Of a stretch of 64,000 nt of DNA, positions 62,634 to 64,000 are shown one piece after another (the first letter of the stretch is position 1; every line of letters begins with the position of its first letter). The translations under genes and the position numbers were made by a program. Below the pieces are notes generated by a model, which was not told the DNA's origin, made no database searches, and saw nothing but the letters and a program-made list of their open reading frames with translations. Source of the stretch: Muricea muricata (Eukaryota > Cnidaria > Anthozoa > Malacalcyonacea > Plexauridae). The stretch is taken from the NCBI GenBank assembly GCA_963855995.1, contig OY979716.1, positions 32,124,230 to 32,188,229 of the forward strand, read 5' to 3'.

Positions 62634-64000
62634 CTGTAGTTGTTTATGTAATAAGTAAATAAAATATGATGAAAGTTAACGTTTATGTTGTGCACATGTA
62701 TGGTAACATAAAAGCGTGTTTTGGTAGTCGTATACTGCATAACAACCATGCCAATTTAATTAAGCCAACCTGTACAGAAATTAGAGAAAGTTGTAATGAG
62801 CAAAAATTCCCTTTTTTCAATAAGCAAAAATTTCCATGCACTTTTTCAAAGACACTGATAAAATACATAAACGAATTGTTCTGAGAGTTTATACCCAAAA
62901 CGTATAATATAACAAAAAGCAGCTTTGAATGGCTACTACCATTGATGTTAGGCTGGTTCAATTCCAGTGCAAGACATTTCCCATAATTTGTTATGTATGC
63001 GTTTTATATAAGTTTACTCTGGAAGAAAAGGTTTTATTAAATCTTGGCAAGCCGACTATATATAATCAAGCATTGGTAAAAGAACAATTTATGTATAGGT
63101 ATATTTACGGACATGTCACTTTTTGTGGGCACGCATATTTATGCAAGGTGTGCACTTTAATTAACGCCTACTGGATTATTAGTGACCACAATAGTGCAAT
63201 AATTTTACTACGCAGCCAGAGCCGAAACTAGAATGTTAGTTGGGAGGGCGGTGCATATTCATATGTTCATTTTCTGCCCGACGAGTTTCTTTTGAAATTG
63301 ATCAATTTAAATTTGGTTTTACCAGAATTCATTGCGGTCTGAAATCGTTTAAAAAGCAAAATTGAAACCAGCTATGGACGTCATGGGCTCCTTTTAAAAC
63401 TTTTGGTAAATATCTAATAAAAACAAAAAAGTAAATTAACGTGACTAGCTTATTCAAACTGTGTTCAACACTTCACGCAATTATGCTACTCGCGTTTACG
63501 CGAGCAAATTTGCCGAGTTGAAAACCGAAATAACATCACGTAAGTTGTCCATATAATATCAATAGGCATGTATCAGTTTTATTTAAGTGGTGTTATTTAA
63601 CATACGATAGTGCAAGATACTTAAGATAGTGTTATTTAACAAACATGTGTACTTTTAGGTCAATGATTAAAGTTGCATTGATTTCAAAACTCTTTGTTAG
63701 TCTGTGCACAATAGTACGCGTTTATAACAAATACCTCACGTGCAGGTAAGTAGAATATATTATATTTTTAATTCAAGCCGGGTAAGAGATTATAACAGGG
63801 GTATTAGTCCGGCAGATAGAGGCCGATATACTTACCATATCGAGGGGAAATTCCATTTTGGTTTTATCTTGTTCCTTTAAGGTTAGTATGTATATTTCTG
63901 AATGATGACCGCGATGAAATTTCTTGTGGGCTCTTGCGAACACGTTTTCTACGATATTACTATAAAAATTTATTACTGTCAAAAAAGGTGATATTTCAAT
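62634..64000. other. AT-rich sequence without recognised feature
   Basis: No supported gene, repeat or terminal sequence. Several frames of 70-100 codons show no domain and lack coding-like composition. Confidence 0.4.

Noticed and set aside
62683..63231. Overlapping ORFs of 72-100 codons at the right end
   Set aside because: Present on both strands, AT-rich composition, no motif.

Overview
This window is eukaryotic, and almost every recognisable piece of it is a mobile element or a broken copy of one. Evidence for a eukaryote: exons with GT-AG and GC-AG borders, (TA)n and (GATT)n microsatellites, and P, hAT, piggyBac, Tc1/mariner, KDZ, Crypton-like, Polinton/Maverick, Penelope-like (PLE), Gypsy and non-LTR elements. 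The mix (Polintons, GIY-YIG Penelopes, THAP-bearing P elements, G2E3-like HECT genes, a hammerhead ribozyme next to Penelope remnants) suggests an invertebrate animal, most likely a cnidarian. That assignment is inference. No intact host gene, rRNA or tRNA was recognised.

Layout. 1-3650: end of a Polinton-like element (collagen-like fibre, two paralogous membrane proteins, zinc-ribbon proteins, a basic protein). 3932-7526: (TA)n arrays that have received a mariner-like foldback element, a Tc1/IS630-type element, a Penelope-derived hairpin and a short segment with a full hammerhead ribozyme. 7629-12333: complete P element with an 8-bp target duplication and a frameshifted THAP transposase. 12691-30060: more (TA)n arrays holding three Penelope elements, each with an inverted copy of its own 3' part. 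The third is split by a 10.2-kb, nearly perfect palindrome (18909-29151) made of two head-to-head copies of one Polinton end. 30526-31229: piggyBac remnant. 31886-36488: degenerate HECT ligase gene (minus) with two hAT MITEs and one TA-flanked MITE in it. 37937-38699: 5' part of a second HECT-type gene. 39102-40915: broken transposase-like gene of a family I cannot name. 41138-43567: 5' half of a Gypsy element. 43568-48660: two-ORF LINE with a 510-bp (GATT)n tail, ending inside a Polinton packaging-ATPase gene (48661-48987). 49258-50230: unknown ORF and a hAT left end. 51393-54187: second LINE. 54412-57868: hAT element with a nested TTAA-flanked element. 58411-58575: Crypton-like fragment. 58724-62633: multi-exon KDZ transposase gene with lesions.

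How the parts relate. The region reads as successive insertions: TA-targeting elements and Penelopes entered (TA)n tracts, a Polinton derivative entered a Penelope, hATs entered a HECT gene and a LINE, and a TTAA element entered a hAT. Target duplications were read directly for P (CTGAAGGA), two hAT MITEs (CTTCTCAG, CAGGAGGC), the palindromic Polinton (GACATAA) and the TTAA element. The main candidate for something new is the palindromic Polinton: its structure resembles a snap-back defective genome of a protein-primed replicon that then integrated as a unit.
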